This document shows positions 19,480 through 29,027 of a stretch of 64,000 bases of DNA, piece by piece. Source of the DNA: Allobosea sp. 117 (GTDB lineage: Bacteria > Pseudomonadota > Alphaproteobacteria > Rhizobiales > Xanthobacteraceae); contig NZ_JNLC01000010.1 in assembly GCF_000702305.1 (NCBI RefSeq), forward strand, positions 868,001 to 932,000, given 5' to 3'. The notes under the pieces are model-generated. The model was not told the DNA's origin, did not search any database, and was given only the letters and a program-made list of their open reading frames with translations. How positions within the stretch are numbered: the stretch's first letter is position 1; each line of letters begins with the position of its first letter. Position numbers and translations under genes: made by a program.

Positions 19480-20817
19480 TCAGAAATTCCCGTTGCGGCC
19501 CGGGATCCAGTCGGTGCCGGCGAGCGGCACGTTGGCCATCGCCGCCGCCTCGATGGTGAGGGCCACGAGGTCCTCGGGCTCAAGGTTGTGGACATGGCTC
19601 TTGCCACAGGCGCGGGCGATGGTCTGCGTCTCCAGCGTCAGCACCGCGAGGTAGTTGGCGAGGCGGCGGCCGGCCGCGACCGGGTCGAGCCGCGCCATCA
19701 GCGCCGGGTCCTGCGTGGTGATGCCGGCCGGATCGCGCCCCTCGTGCCAGTCGTCATAGGCGCCGGCGGTGGTGCCGAGCTTCTCGTATTCGCCCTGCCA
19801 GTGCGGGTCGTTGTCGCCGAGCGCCACCAGCGCGGCCGTGCCGATGGCGACCGCATCGGCGCCGAGCGCCAGCGCCTTCGCCACATCGGCGCCGTTGCGG
19901 ATGCCGCCGGAGACGATGAGCTGCACCTTGCGGTGCATGCCGAGATCCTGCAGCGCTTTGACCGCCTGCCGCACCGCCGCCAGAGTCGGGATGCCGACAT
20001 TCTCGATGAACACTTCCTGCGTCGCCGCGGTGCCGCCCTGCATGCCGTCGACGACCACCACGTCGGCGCCCGACTTCACCGCCAGCGCGGTGTCGTAATA
20101 GGGGCGCGCGGCGCCGACCTTCACATAGATCGGCTTCTCCCAGTCGGTGATCTCGCGCAGCTCCTCGATCTTGATCTCGAGGTCGTCCGGCCCGGTCCAG
20201 TCCGGGTGGCGGCAGGCGGAGCGCTGGTCGATGCCGGCGGGCAGGGTGCGCATCCTGGCGACGCGCTCGGTGATCTTCTGGCCGAGCAGCATGCCGCCAC
20301 CGCCCGGCTTGGCGCCCTGGCCGACAACCACCTCGATGGCGTCGGCCTTGCGCAGGTCGTCCGGGTTCATGCCGTAGCGCGAGGGCAGGTACTGATAGAC
20401 GAGCGTCTTGGAATGCCCGCGCTCCTCCTGCGTCATGCCGCCGTCGCCGGTGGTGGTGGAGGTGCCCATCGCCGAGGCGCCGCGTCCGAGCGCTTCCTTG
20501 GCGTTGGCCGAGAGCGAGCCGAAGCTCATGCCGGCGATGGTGATCGGGATCTTCAGCTCGATCGGCTTCTTGGCGAAGCGGGTGCCGAGCACGATCTCGG
20601 TCGAGCACTTCTCGCGATAGCCTTCGAGCGGGTAGCGGGAGATCGAGGCGCCGAGGAAGAGCAGGTCGTCGAAATGCGGCACCTTGCGCTTCGCGCCGGC
20701 CCCGCGGATGTCGTAGATGCCGGTCGCCGCCGCGCGGCGGATCTCCGAGAGCGTATATTCGTCGAAGGTCGCCGAGACGCGGGGCAGGGTGCGCGGCGTG
20801 TTGGTCAGGTCGTTCAT
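19480..20817 (-). CDS. mgsC: N-methylglutamate synthase subunit C (FMN-binding glutamate synthase-like)
   Basis: 445 residues with a glutamate-synthase alpha/beta barrel: ITIAGMSFGSLSANAKEALG, the FMN/substrate segment GDGGMTQEERG, GQGAKPGGGGML and VSGGIRNGADVAKALALGADAV. A CRHPDWTG stretch follows. As part of MgsABC it makes N-methylglutamate and ammonia from gamma-glutamylmethylamide and glutamate. It is 8 bp downstream of mgsB and 89 bp upstream of gmaS on the same strand, so it is in the mgs operon. Confidence 0.88.
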   Translation of the reverse strand: MNDLTNTPRTLPRVSATFDEYTLSEIRRAAATGIYDIRGAGAKRKVPHFDDLLFLGASISRYPLEGYREKCSTEIVLGTRFAKKPIELKIPITIAGMSFGSLSANAKEALGRGASAMGTSTTTGDGGMTQEERGHSKTLVYQYLPSRYGMNPDDLRKADAIEVVVGQGAKPGGGGMLLGQKITERVARMRTLPAGIDQRSACRHPDWTGPDDLEIKIEELREITDWEKPIYVKVGAARPYYDTALAVKSGADVVVVDGMQGGTAATQEVFIENVGIPTLAAVRQAVKALQDLGMHRKVQLIVSGGIRNGADVAKALALGADAVAIGTAALVALGDNDPHWQGEYEKLGTTAGAYDDWHEGRDPAGITTQDPALMARLDPVAAGRRLANYLAVLTLETQTIARACGKSHVHNLEPEDLVALTIEAAAMANVPLAGTDWIPGRNGNF

Positions 20818-20825
20818 CGCACGCC

Positions 20826-21557
20826 TCAGTAGCTGGACACGTTGTCGACGTGGAAATGGTAGAGCGTGCGGGCCGAGCCGTAGCGGCGGAATTCGCCGAT
20901 ATCGACCTCGCCGAGGATGCCGACGGCCGTGAGCTTCTCGGCCAGCAGCGCCTTGTGCTCCTCGCGCATCTCCTTCTCGATGCAGTCGGCCCCGAGGCTC
21001 GCCACCGAACCGCGCACGAACAGCTTAGCCTCGTAGAGGCTGTCACCGAGCGCATCGCCGGCATCGCCCAGCACGACGAGGGCGCCGGCCTGCGCCATGA
21101 AGGCGCTCATATGGCCGACCGAGCCCTTCACCACGATGTCGATGCCCTTCATCGAGATGCCGCAGCGGGCCGAGGCGTTGCCGTCGATGACCAGGAGGCC
21201 GCCGCAGCCGGTGGCGCCGGCCGCCTGGCTGGCGTCGCCCTTCACATGGACAAGGCCGCTCATCATGTTCTCGGCGACGCCGACGCCGGCATTGCCCTCG
21301 ACGATCACGCTGGCCTGCTTGTTCATGCCGCCGCAGTAGTAGCCGACATTGCCCTCCACCTCGATCGTCACCGGAGCGTCGACGCCGGCGGCGATGGCGT
21401 GCAGGCCGCGCGGGTTGATGACCCGCCACAGCGTGGCGTTGGTGTCCGGGGGGAGCGCGTGCAGCGCTGCGTTCAGTTCGCGCACCGGCGCGGCGGAAAG
21501 GTCGAACACGCGCGCGCCGGCGTCGGCCGAGGCGGTGCTTCTCATCTGAAGGCTCAT
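20826..21557 (-). CDS. mgsB: N-methylglutamate synthase subunit B (GXGXG glutamate synthase-like)
   Basis: 243 residues. It is built of the repeated beta-helix of the GXGXG domain of glutamate synthase (repeats such as VEGNVGYYCGGMNK, VEGNAGVGVAENM, GDASQAAGATGCGG, VLGDAGDALGDSLYEAK). The ATG at 21557 overlaps the mgsA stop in ATGA, so the subunits are coupled. An in-frame ATG at 21602 lies inside mgsA and is unlikely. Confidence 0.86.
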   Translation of the reverse strand: MSLQMRSTASADAGARVFDLSAAPVRELNAALHALPPDTNATLWRVINPRGLHAIAAGVDAPVTIEVEGNVGYYCGGMNKQASVIVEGNAGVGVAENMMSGLVHVKGDASQAAGATGCGGLLVIDGNASARCGISMKGIDIVVKGSVGHMSAFMAQAGALVVLGDAGDALGDSLYEAKLFVRGSVASLGADCIEKEMREEHKALLAEKLTAVGILGEVDIGEFRRYGSARTLYHFHVDNVSSY

Positions 21558-22435
21558 GCTGCGCGATCCCAGAAATAGACCTTCGCCGGCTCCGGCTCCC
21601 ACACCCGCGCGGCGTCGATGCCGGGCAGGTCGACGAGGGCGCGGTATTCCGAACCGAAGGCGACGTAGCGGTCGGTCTCGGCCATCACGGCCGGCTTGCA
21701 GGCGATCGGATCGCGCAGCACGCCGAAGCCGCTCTCGGTGCCGACGACGAAGGTGTAGAAGCCGTCAAGGTCCTTCAGCGAATGGTCGAGCGCCGCGCCG
21801 AGGCTCTCGCCCTCGCGCATGCGATGGGTGAGATAGGCGGCCGCCACCTCGCTGTCGTTGTCGGTCTTGAGCTGCAGCCCCTCGCGCTCCAGCTCGCGGC
21901 GCACGCCGGCATGGTTGGAGAGCGAGCCGTTGTGCACCAGGCACTGGTCGAGGCCGGTCGAGAAGGGATGCGCGCCAGCGGTGGTCACCGCGCTCTCGGT
22001 CGCCATGCGGGTGTGGCCGATGGCGTGGGTGCCGCGCATGGTCTCCAGCTTGAAGCGGCGGGCGACGTCGACCGGCAGGCCGACCTCCTTGTAGAGCTCC
22101 ATGCGGGTGCCGGCACCGACCACGGCGATCTCGGGGGCGATCGCCGCGAGCCTGGCGCGCACCGCGGCTTCCTCCGCCGCCGGCACCGCGAGCACCGCAT
22201 GGGTGTCGCGCGGGACGACGGGATGGCCGAGCTTTGCGCCGAGCACGGCGAAATCGGTGCCGGCAGGGCCGCGCAGGGTGAGCTTCACCAGGCCGGGCGT
22301 GCCCTCGCCATAGACCGCGAAGCCCGCCGAATCCGGGCCACGGTCGCACATCACGCCGAGCATGACCGAGAGGAGACCGCCCAGTTCCGGCTCCAGCTTC
22401 GGGTCCTTGAGGAACAGGCCGACGATGCCGCACAT
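21554..22435 (-). CDS. mgsA: N-methylglutamate synthase subunit A (class II glutamine amidotransferase)
   Basis: 293 residues starting MCGIVGLF, where Cys2 becomes the catalytic N-terminal nucleophile. Also visible are GHTRMATESAV, the NGSLSNH segment and the SEVAAAYL region of class II amidotransferases. It would hydrolyse gamma-glutamylmethylamide and pass methylamine to MgsBC. It is the first gene of the leftward mgsABC-gmaS operon. Confidence 0.88.
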   Translation of the reverse strand: MCGIVGLFLKDPKLEPELGGLLSVMLGVMCDRGPDSAGFAVYGEGTPGLVKLTLRGPAGTDFAVLGAKLGHPVVPRDTHAVLAVPAAEEAAVRARLAAIAPEIAVVGAGTRMELYKEVGLPVDVARRFKLETMRGTHAIGHTRMATESAVTTAGAHPFSTGLDQCLVHNGSLSNHAGVRRELEREGLQLKTDNDSEVAAAYLTHRMREGESLGAALDHSLKDLDGFYTFVVGTESGFGVLRDPIACKPAVMAETDRYVAFGSEYRALVDLPGIDAARVWEPEPAKVYFWDRAA

Positions 22436-22526
22436 GGGGCCGTGTCTCCTTCCGTGAGAGGGTGCCGTCGAAGGCGTGCGTTCCTCTTACGACCGTCCCG
22501 GATGGGCGTCAATCAGGAGAATATAT

Positions 22527-22543
22527 TTTTCTTGAGGAGAAAA
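22527..22543. promoter_or_regulatory. Candidate operator: perfect 6-5-6 palindrome upstream of mgsA
   Basis: TTTTCT and AGAAAA flank a 5-base spacer in an AT-rich patch (about 22521-22546), and the symmetry extends imperfectly to ATATTTT/AAATAT. It is 92 bp before the mgsA start, between it and the XRE-cupin regulator gene on the same strand. Binding by that regulator is inferred. Confidence 0.5.
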
Positions 22544-22601
22544 TATCGCAGTCGTCGGATTCGACATCCCGGGATGAGCAACCCGGGACGCGCCTTCGCG
22601 C

Positions 22602-23276
22602 TCAGCGCGGATCGCGCGGATACATGATGATCGACAGATAGGTCATCGGCCGCACCACCAGCTCCGCCGGCCCGTGAGGGGCGGCGCTGTCGAACAGCAG
22701 CGAGTCGCCGGGCTTCAGGCGATAGGTGCTGTCGCCGTGGCGATAGACCACCTCGCCGGTGAGCATGTGGATGAACTCGACCCCGGCGTGGCGGAAGCCG
22801 GTATAGGGCACCGCCTCCTCGCTCAGCGTGATGAGATAGGGCTCCACCGCCACCTCGCCGCCGATGGCATGGCCGAGCAGCTCGTATTGGTGGCCGACCT
22901 TGGTGCCGCGCCGCTCGATGTGCACGCCCTGTCCGGCCGGCACATAGGAGCAGTCGCGCTTCTCCTCGAAACCGGCGAACAGGTTGGAGAGCGGCACGTT
23001 GAGCGCGGTGCCGATCGCCTGCAGCGTGCCGAGCGAGGGCGATATCAGCCCGTTCTCGATCTTCGACAGCATGCCGACCGAGATACCGGCGGCGCTCGCG
23101 AGGTCGGATACGGTCAGGTCCAGCTCGCGGCGGATGGCGCGCACCTGCTGGCCGAGGGCCTGCTCCAGCGTGCGCTCCGGCAGCGAGGGCGCGCCGGACC
23201 CGGTGCTCAGCTCCTCCGCCGTGGCGGCCGTCTCCGCCCCGCCCGACCCCTTCTCGCTCCCGTCGCGTTCCGCCAC
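22602..23276 (-). CDS. XRE-family regulator with C-terminal cupin domain
   Basis: 224 residues. After a disordered 35-residue start come a helix-turn-helix (about 42-97: VRAIRRELDLTVSDLASAAG, SVGMLSKIENG) and a cupin barrel (about 120-220: GVEFIHMLTGEVVYRHG, YRLKPGDSLLFDS). This PuuR-like architecture usually controls amine or amino-acid catabolism. It is directly upstream of the mgs operon on the same strand, so it is likely the local regulator of methylamine nitrogen assimilation. Confidence 0.85.
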   Translation of the reverse strand: MAERDGSEKGSGGAETAATAEELSTGSGAPSLPERTLEQALGQQVRAIRRELDLTVSDLASAAGISVGMLSKIENGLISPSLGTLQAIGTALNVPLSNLFAGFEEKRDCSYVPAGQGVHIERRGTKVGHQYELLGHAIGGEVAVEPYLITLSEEAVPYTGFRHAGVEFIHMLTGEVVYRHGDSTYRLKPGDSLLFDSAAPHGPAELVVRPMTYLSIIMYPRDPR

Positions 23277-23449
23277 CCGCCCGTCTCCCTGTTCCCCGCC
23301 GCAGTCTAGGGCTCAATCGCTCGTGCCGATATGGCGTCGGCGGGACGCGTTGTCACGCTGTCATGTCACGCGGCTTTGGCATTCATCGTGCATCGAACCG
23401 TGATGGCGCACCGCGCCGGACCCTTCGCACAGACGGCGTGAACACCCCC

Positions 23450-24844
23450 ATGTATGACTACGACATGATCGTTATCGGCAGCGGCCCCTCAGGTCGCCGC
23501 GCCGCAGTGCAGTCCGCCAAGATCGGCAAGTCGGTGCTGGTGGTCGAGAAGGGCCGTCGCGTCGGCGGCGTCTCGGTGCACACCGGCACCATTCCCTCCA
23601 AGACGCTGCGCGAGACCGTGCTGAACCTCTCCGGCTGGCGCGAGCGCGGCTTCTATGGCCGCTCCTACCGGGTGAAGCAGGACATCGGCGCCGCCGACCT
23701 GATGGCCCGGCTGCACAAGACGCTCGATCACGAGGTCGAGGTGCTGGAGCATCAGTTCAGCCGCAACGCGGTGAGGACCGCGCGCGGCGAGGCGCGCTTC
23801 GTCTCGCCGCACACCATCGAGATCCTCGCCGAGGGCGGCGAGCTGTCCAGCGTCACCGCCGCGCATGTCCTCATCGCCTGCGGCACGCGCCCGTTCCGGC
23901 CGGACTATGTGCCGTTCAACGGCACCAATGTCTTCGACAGCGACGAGATCGTCGAATTGCCCAAGCTGCCGCGCAGCCTCGCGGTGATCGGCGCCGGCGT
24001 CATCGGCGTCGAATACGCCACCATCTTCTCGGCGCTCGACGTCGCGGTGACGCTGATCGAGCCGCGCCCGAGCTTCCTCGATTTCATCGACAAGGAGCTG
24101 ATCGAGGAGTTCACCCACGAGCTGCGCGACCGCAACGTCGCGCTGCGGCTCGGCTCGGCGGTGTCCTCCATCCATCTCGGCAATGACGGGCGGCCGACCT
24201 GCAAGCTCGCCGACGGGCGCACCGTCGCCTCCGACATGCTGCTCTTCGCCGCCGGCCGTGTCGGCGCCACCGACCGGCTGAACCTCGACGCGGCGGGGCT
24301 CAAGGTCGACCATCGCGGGCGCATCGCGGTCGATCCCAAGACGCTGCAGACCGCCGTGCCGCACATCTATGCCGCCGGCGACGTCATCGGCTTTCCGAGT
24401 CTCGCCTCCACCTCGATGGAGCAGGGGCGGGTCGCCGCCTGCCACGCCTTCGGGCTCGAGCCGCCACCGCCGCCGGAATTCTTCCCCTATGGCATCTATT
24501 CGGTGCCGGAGATCTCCACCGTCGGCATGACCGAGGAGGAGGTGCGCAAGCGCGAGATTCCCTACGAGTGCGGCATCGCCCGCTTCCGCGAGACCTCGCG
24601 CGGCCACATCATGGGGCTCAACACCGGCATGATGAAGATGATCTTCTCGGTGAAGACGCGCCGCCTGCTCGGCGTGCACATCGTCGGCGAGGGCGCCACC
24701 GAGCTGATCCACATCGGCCAGGCGGTGCTGAACCTCAAGGGCACGATCGACTATTTCATCGAGAACACCTTCAACTATCCGACGCTCGCCGAGGCCTACA
24801 AGATCGCCGGCCTCGACGCCTGGAACCGCATGGTGCGGGCGTGA
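23450..24844 (+). CDS. sthA: Soluble (Si-specific) NAD(P)+ transhydrogenase
   Basis: 464 residues of the flavoprotein pyridine nucleotide-disulfide oxidoreductase fold. The FAD site GSGPSGRRAA is near the N-terminus, the NAD(P) site VIGAGVIGVEYATIF is at mid-length, and there is a C-terminal dimerisation domain. The redox cysteine pair of disulfide reductases is missing (GGVSVHTGTIPSKT), as expected for SthA rather than a lipoamide or glutathione reductase. It would balance NADH and NADPH. The ATG at 23450 is chosen; an in-frame GTG lies at 23438. It is transcribed away from the XRE-cupin gene. Confidence 0.88.
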   Translation: MYDYDMIVIGSGPSGRRAAVQSAKIGKSVLVVEKGRRVGGVSVHTGTIPSKTLRETVLNLSGWRERGFYGRSYRVKQDIGAADLMARLHKTLDHEVEVLEHQFSRNAVRTARGEARFVSPHTIEILAEGGELSSVTAAHVLIACGTRPFRPDYVPFNGTNVFDSDEIVELPKLPRSLAVIGAGVIGVEYATIFSALDVAVTLIEPRPSFLDFIDKELIEEFTHELRDRNVALRLGSAVSSIHLGNDGRPTCKLADGRTVASDMLLFAAGRVGATDRLNLDAAGLKVDHRGRIAVDPKTLQTAVPHIYAAGDVIGFPSLASTSMEQGRVAACHAFGLEPPPPPEFFPYGIYSVPEISTVGMTEEEVRKREIPYECGIARFRETSRGHIMGLNTGMMKMIFSVKTRRLLGVHIVGEGATELIHIGQAVLNLKGTIDYFIENTFNYPTLAEAYKIAGLDAWNRMVRA

Positions 24845-25104
24845 AGCCAGCTGCCTCCTAGCCACATGTCGTGTCGTGCCCGGCCTTGAGCGGGACGACG
24901 GGCAAGTCCGCGCAATCTTCTGTCGTCGCGGCTCCTACTTTGGCCATAGAATTATCAGCCATGCGCTGAGCGCGGTTCATTCCGCCGGAAGGTCGGTATA
25001 TGACGGCGCCGATCGCGCGGGGTGCGGGCCGTCAGGCTCCGCCCCGCTTTCGTCTGGCGCGAGGCCCGGCATGGGCGCGCGCCGCCTACGGAGCCTTTGT
25101 TACG

Positions 25105-26457
25105 ATGTCCTTCGCCGCCACCGCGCCGGGCCCGGGCGCGTCCGTCGCCAATCCGCGCTCGCGCGTCATCCTCGCCAGCCTCGTGGGCACCACCATCGAG
25201 TTCTACGACTTCTACGTCTACGCCACCGCAGCGGTGCTGGTGTTCCCGCATCTGTTCTTCCCGGCCGGCAACGACACCGTGGCGCTGCTCGCCTCGCTCG
25301 CCGTGTTCGGCGCGGCGATGGTGGCGCGCCCGCTCGGGGCGATCTTCTTCGGCCATCTCGGCGACAAGCGCGGCCGCAAGGCGACCCTCGTCGGCGCGCT
25401 GCTCACCATGGGCATCGCCACCTTCGCCATCGGCCTGCTGCCCACCTACGAGATGGCCGGTTGGCTGGCCCCGGCGCTGCTGACGCTGTTGCGTCTCGCT
25501 CAGGGCTTCGCGCTCGGCGGCGAATGGAGCGGCGCGGCGCTGGTCGCCACCGAGAACGCCCCGCCCGGCAAGCGCGCCGTTTACGGCACCTTCCCGCAGC
25601 TCGGCGCGCCGATCGGCTTCATCATCGCCAACGGCCTGTTCCTGATCATCGCCGCGATGATGCCGTCCGGCGATCCCTCGCGCCCCTCCGAAGGCTTCCT
25701 CGACTGGGGCTGGCGCATCCCGTTCCTGTTCTCGGCGGTGATGGTCATCGTCGGCCTGTGGGTGCGCCTCAACCTCGTCGAGAGCAGCGCCTTCGCCAAG
25801 ACCGTGAAGCGCGGCGAGGTGAAGCGGGTGCCGCTGGCGGCCGCCTTCCGCGACCACTGGAGGGAGCTGATCCTCGGCACCTTCTACATGCTCGCGACCT
25901 ATGTTCTGTTCTACCTGATGACCACCTTCTCGCTGAGCTATGGCCGCGCCGCGCCGACCGCTGCGGTGCCGGGTCTCGGCTACGACTACCGTACCTTCGT
26001 GCTGATGATGATCGTCGGCGTCGTCTTCTTCGGCATCTTCACCATGCTCTCCGGCCCGTGGGCGGATCGCTGGGGGCGCCGGCGCACGCTGATCGTCATC
26101 ACGCTTGGCATCATCGCCTTCGGCCTCTGCTGGGTGCCGATGCTGGCGGCCGGCCCGGTCGGCGTCATGGCGTGGCTGATCCTCGGCTTCAGCCTGATGG
26201 GCATGACCTTCGGCCCGATGGGCGCGCTGCTGCCGGAGCTGTTCCCGGCCAGCGTGCGCTACACCGGCTCGGGCATCTCCTACAACGTCTCCTCGATCCT
26301 CGGCGCGGCGGTGGCGCCCTTCATCGCGGTCGAGCTGTGGCGGGTCGGCGGCGGCAGCCCATTCTGGGTCGGCGTCTATCTCTCGGCCATGGCCGGGCTG
26401 ACGCTGATCGCGCTGCTGCTCGGCAAGGAAACCCAGCACGTCGACATTGAGGCGTGA
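25105..26457 (+). CDS. Metabolite:H+ symporter, MHS family of the major facilitator superfamily
   Basis: 450 residues with about 12 hydrophobic helices. Diagnostic are GTTIEFYDFYVYATAA in helix 1, the loop GDKRGRKATLV, and RLAQGFALGGEWSGA in helix 4. MHS transporters carry organic acids, osmolytes or betaines with protons at the inner membrane. Placed among methylamine genes it may import a methylated amine, but the substrate is not fixed. The start at 25105 has GGAG 15 bases upstream. The 260 bp before it hold only a weak palindrome with 'gtgcccggcc' and nothing else clear. Confidence 0.88.
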   Translation: MSFAATAPGPGASVANPRSRVILASLVGTTIEFYDFYVYATAAVLVFPHLFFPAGNDTVALLASLAVFGAAMVARPLGAIFFGHLGDKRGRKATLVGALLTMGIATFAIGLLPTYEMAGWLAPALLTLLRLAQGFALGGEWSGAALVATENAPPGKRAVYGTFPQLGAPIGFIIANGLFLIIAAMMPSGDPSRPSEGFLDWGWRIPFLFSAVMVIVGLWVRLNLVESSAFAKTVKRGEVKRVPLAAAFRDHWRELILGTFYMLATYVLFYLMTTFSLSYGRAAPTAAVPGLGYDYRTFVLMMIVGVVFFGIFTMLSGPWADRWGRRRTLIVITLGIIAFGLCWVPMLAAGPVGVMAWLILGFSLMGMTFGPMGALLPELFPASVRYTGSGISYNVSSILGAAVAPFIAVELWRVGGGSPFWVGVYLSAMAGLTLIALLLGKETQHVDIEA

Positions 26458-26522
26458 GGGGCCGCTGCCCCCCGGCGTCATCCCGGGTGGCCCGTGGCCG
26501 TCCGGGGGTGACGGCCACCGCT

Positions 26523-26912
26523 TTACTCGAAGACGCTGAGCCGCATCTGGTCGATCAGGTGCTCGACCGGCTGCTCGCCGGCGATGACGTCGATGAATAT
26601 CTCGGCATAGTACGGGTGATCCTGGTTCTCCAGCGCGAGGCCGTTCAGTGCGAAGAAGGCCAGCATGGCGGCCCACGCGGTCTGTTCGTTGCCTTGCGCG
26701 AAGGGATGGTTGCGGGCGATCGCCATAGCCAAAGCGAGCCCCAGGATTCCGGGGTCGTCCAGCCGCTCAGTGCGCCAGCGGTCCCGCGGCGCCATGGCCG
26801 CGGATTCGAGCACGCCACGGTCGCGCAGCAGGAAAGGCCCGCCGGAATGAAGGGCGAACCGTTCGTTCAGTTCCATGATGAAGGCGGGTTCTACCCAGAC
26901 AGGCTCTGTCAC
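26523..26912 (-). CDS. Doc-type (death-on-curing, Fic fold) toxin with altered active motif
   Basis: 129 residues, usual Doc length. The Fic loop reads HPFAQGNEQTAW with His69, Gly74 and Asn75 kept, but the usual Lys-Arg after GN is Glu76-Gln77. Doc proteins phosphorylate EF-Tu and related Fic proteins AMPylate targets; activity here is uncertain because of these changes. Its ATG overlaps the stop of the upstream small gene by 4 bp, the standard toxin/antitoxin layout. Confidence 0.8.
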   Translation of the reverse strand: MTEPVWVEPAFIMELNERFALHSGGPFLLRDRGVLESAAMAPRDRWRTERLDDPGILGLALAMAIARNHPFAQGNEQTAWAAMLAFFALNGLALENQDHPYYAEIFIDVIAGEQPVEHLIDQMRLSVFE

Positions 26913-27109
26913 TCGCCGAGCTTCGCCATCACGCGCGGCCAGCGCTTCAGCGCGGCATCGGCGAATGCCTCGGCATCGAACGGTCCGTTCGGCCCGACCT
27001 GATAGCCGAGACCGCCGGCGCGCAACGCGGCGTTGGTACGCTCCACCTCGCGGATGCGCGGGCCGGCACCGCTCTCCTGCCCACCCGCTGTCTTCGACGC
27101 CCGAGCCAT
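26909..27109 (-). CDS. Probable antitoxin partner of the Doc-like toxin
   Basis: 66 residues with a charged N-terminal half (IREVERTNAALRAGGLGY) and a C-terminal half ending in WPRVMAKLGE. I do not see a clear Phd/AbrB domain, so the call rests on its position: it precedes the doc gene, overlaps it by 4 bp, and is small. A strong GAGAGGTGA ribosome site precedes the ATG at 27109; an ATG at 27157 lacks such support. It could be read through from folD, 60 bp upstream. Confidence 0.65.
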   Translation of the reverse strand: MARASKTAGGQESGAGPRIREVERTNAALRAGGLGYQVGPNGPFDAEAFADAALKRWPRVMAKLGE

Positions 27110-27169
27110 GGTTTCACCTCTCGGCAGGAAGGTAGCGCCCGCAGCCTCCGGCTTCAACGCACCGCCGGT

Positions 27170-28042
27170 TTACATCCCCACTTGTCGCCGCGCGGCGGTC
27201 AGCGTGTTCTGCAGCAGGCAGGCGATGGTCATCGGGCCGACGCCGCCGGGCACCGGGGTGATCAGCCCGGCGACCCCTTGCGCCTCCGCGAAGGCGACGT
27301 CGCCGACGAGGCGCGACCTGCCGTCCGTGCCCGGCACGCGGTTGATGCCGACATCGATCACCGTCGCGCCGGGCTTGATCCAGTCGCCGCGCACCATCTC
27401 CGGCCGGCCGACCGCCGCGATCAGTATGTCCGCCTGCCGGCATTCGGCCGGCAGGTCGCGGGTGCGCGAATGCGCGATGGTCACCGTGCAGTCCTCGCGC
27501 AGCAGGAGCTGGGCGATCGGCTTGCCGACGATGTTCGAGCGCCCGACCACCACCGCCTTCGCACCGGCGAGACTACCGAGATGGTGCTTCAGCAGCATCA
27601 CGCAGCCGAGCGGCGTGCAGGGCACCAGCGCGTCGAGCCCGACCGCGAGGCGCCCGGCATTCACTACATGGAAGCCGTCGACGTCCTTGGCCGGGTCGAT
27701 GGTGGCGAGCACCTTCTGCGCATCGATGTGGCCGGGTAAGGGAAGCTGCACGAGGATGCCGTGCACTTCCTTCTCGCCATTGAGCGTAGCGATCAGCGCC
27801 AAAAGCTCCGCCTGCGTGGTCGAGGCCGGCAGCTTGTGCTCGATGGAGGCCATGCCGGCCTCGACCGTCTGCTTGCCCTTGTTGCGCACATAGACCGAGC
27901 TGGCCGGATCCTCGCCGACCAGCACCACGGCGAGGCCCGGAGTAACGCCGGTCGCGGCATGGAAGGCCGTGACCTCGCTTGCCACGCGCTTGCGCAGCGC
28001 CTCGGCGAAGCCCTTGCCGTCGATGATCCTGGTTTCGACCAT
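27170..28042 (-). CDS. folD: Bifunctional methylenetetrahydrofolate dehydrogenase / methenyltetrahydrofolate cyclohydrolase
   Basis: 290 residues. The substrate region [13 protein letters not shown], the signature [11 protein letters not shown] and the NADP-site [14 protein letters not shown] are intact. It converts methylene-THF to formyl-THF. Only five bases separate it from purU on the same strand, so the pair oxidises the C1 unit from MgdABCD. It may be a second folD copy dedicated to this operon. Confidence 0.96.
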   Translation of the reverse strand: MVETRIIDGKGFAEALRKRVASEVTAFHAATGVTPGLAVVLVGEDPASSVYVRNKGKQTVEAGMASIEHKLPASTTQAELLALIATLNGEKEVHGILVQLPLPGHIDAQKVLATIDPAKDVDGFHVVNAGRLAVGLDALVPCTPLGCVMLLKHHLGSLAGAKAVVVGRSNIVGKPIAQLLLREDCTVTIAHSRTRDLPAECRQADILIAAVGRPEMVRGDWIKPGATVIDVGINRVPGTDGRSRLVGDVAFAEAQGVAGLITPVPGGVGPMTIACLLQNTLTAARRQVGM

Positions 28043-28047
28043 GACGC

Positions 28048-28917
28048 TCAGTCCCGGAACACGACGGTCTTGCGCCCGTTCGGGAGCACCCGGTCGTCGA
28101 GGTGCCAGGCGAGCGCGCGGGCGAGCACGCGCCGCTCGATGTCGCGGCCCTTGCGCACCAGGTCCTCGGCCGAATCCTGATGGGTGATGCGCTCGACGTC
28201 CTGCTCGATGATCGGCCCCTCGTCGAGGTCGGAGGTGACGTAATGGGCGGTGGCGCCGATCAGCTTCACCCCGCGCTCATGCGCCTGATGATAGGGCTTG
28301 GCGCCCTTGAAGCCGGGCAGGAAGGAATGGTGGATGTTGATGCACCGCCCGGAGAGCTTCGCCGACAGCCCGTCCGAGAGCACCTGCATGTAGCGGGCGA
28401 GCACCGCGACCTCGGATTTCGTCTTCTGGAACAGCTCCCAGATCTGCGCCTCCTGCTCCATCTTGGTCGCCTTGGTGACCGGGAGATAATGGAAGGGGAT
28501 GCCGTCGAAATCGAGATGGGCGTAGGTCTCGCGCGGATAGTTGGCGACGATGGCGGTGATCTCCATCGGGATCTCGCCGATGCGCCAGCGATAGAGCAGG
28601 TCGGCGAGGCAATGGTCGAACTTGGAGACCAGCAGCATCACGCGGCGCTTCTCGGCGCGTGGGCGCAGCGTCCATTTCAGTGACAGCCGCTCGGCGACCA
28701 CCGCGAAGCCCTCGCGGATGCCGGCGAGGTCGGCCTCGCCCTCCACCTTGTTGAACACCACCCGCATGAAGAAGCGGCCGCTCTCGGTGTCGTCATATTG
28801 CTGCGCCTCGAGGATGTTGCAGCCTTCCTCGAACAGATAGGTGGCGACGCCGGCGACGATGCCCGCGCGGTTGGGGCAGGAGAGCGTGAGGACGAAATGC
28901 TGCGATGTGTCGGTCAT
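28048..28917 (-). CDS. purU: Formyltetrahydrofolate deformylase
   Basis: 289 residues: an N-terminal ACT domain (about 5-85, [28 protein letters not shown] is split across its first strand and helix) and a formyltransferase-fold domain with [20 protein letters not shown] and [17 protein letters not shown] holding the catalytic Asn, His and Asp. It frees formate and THF from formyl-THF, closing the C1 branch. The ATG at 28917 matches family starts; the longer frame upstream is not homologous. It follows mgdD by 110 bp. Confidence 0.95.
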   Translation of the reverse strand: MTDTSQHFVLTLSCPNRAGIVAGVATYLFEEGCNILEAQQYDDTESGRFFMRVVFNKVEGEADLAGIREGFAVVAERLSLKWTLRPRAEKRRVMLLVSKFDHCLADLLYRWRIGEIPMEITAIVANYPRETYAHLDFDGIPFHYLPVTKATKMEQEAQIWELFQKTKSEVAVLARYMQVLSDGLSAKLSGRCINIHHSFLPGFKGAKPYHQAHERGVKLIGATAHYVTSDLDEGPIIEQDVERITHQDSAEDLVRKGRDIERRVLARALAWHLDDRVLPNGRKTVVFRD

Positions 28918-29027
28918 GTCGGTCTCGTCGGAATGCCCGCGTCGGCGCGGCGCGATGCGGCGCGGCATCTTACGGGGCGGGTTGTACGGAAAAGGTCGGC
29001 GGGAGGGAAGCGCGCGCCGCGCCGCCG

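Noticed and set aside
26458..27169. Genomic island around the toxin/antitoxin pair
   Set aside because: No integrase, direct repeats, tRNA or clear base-composition change.
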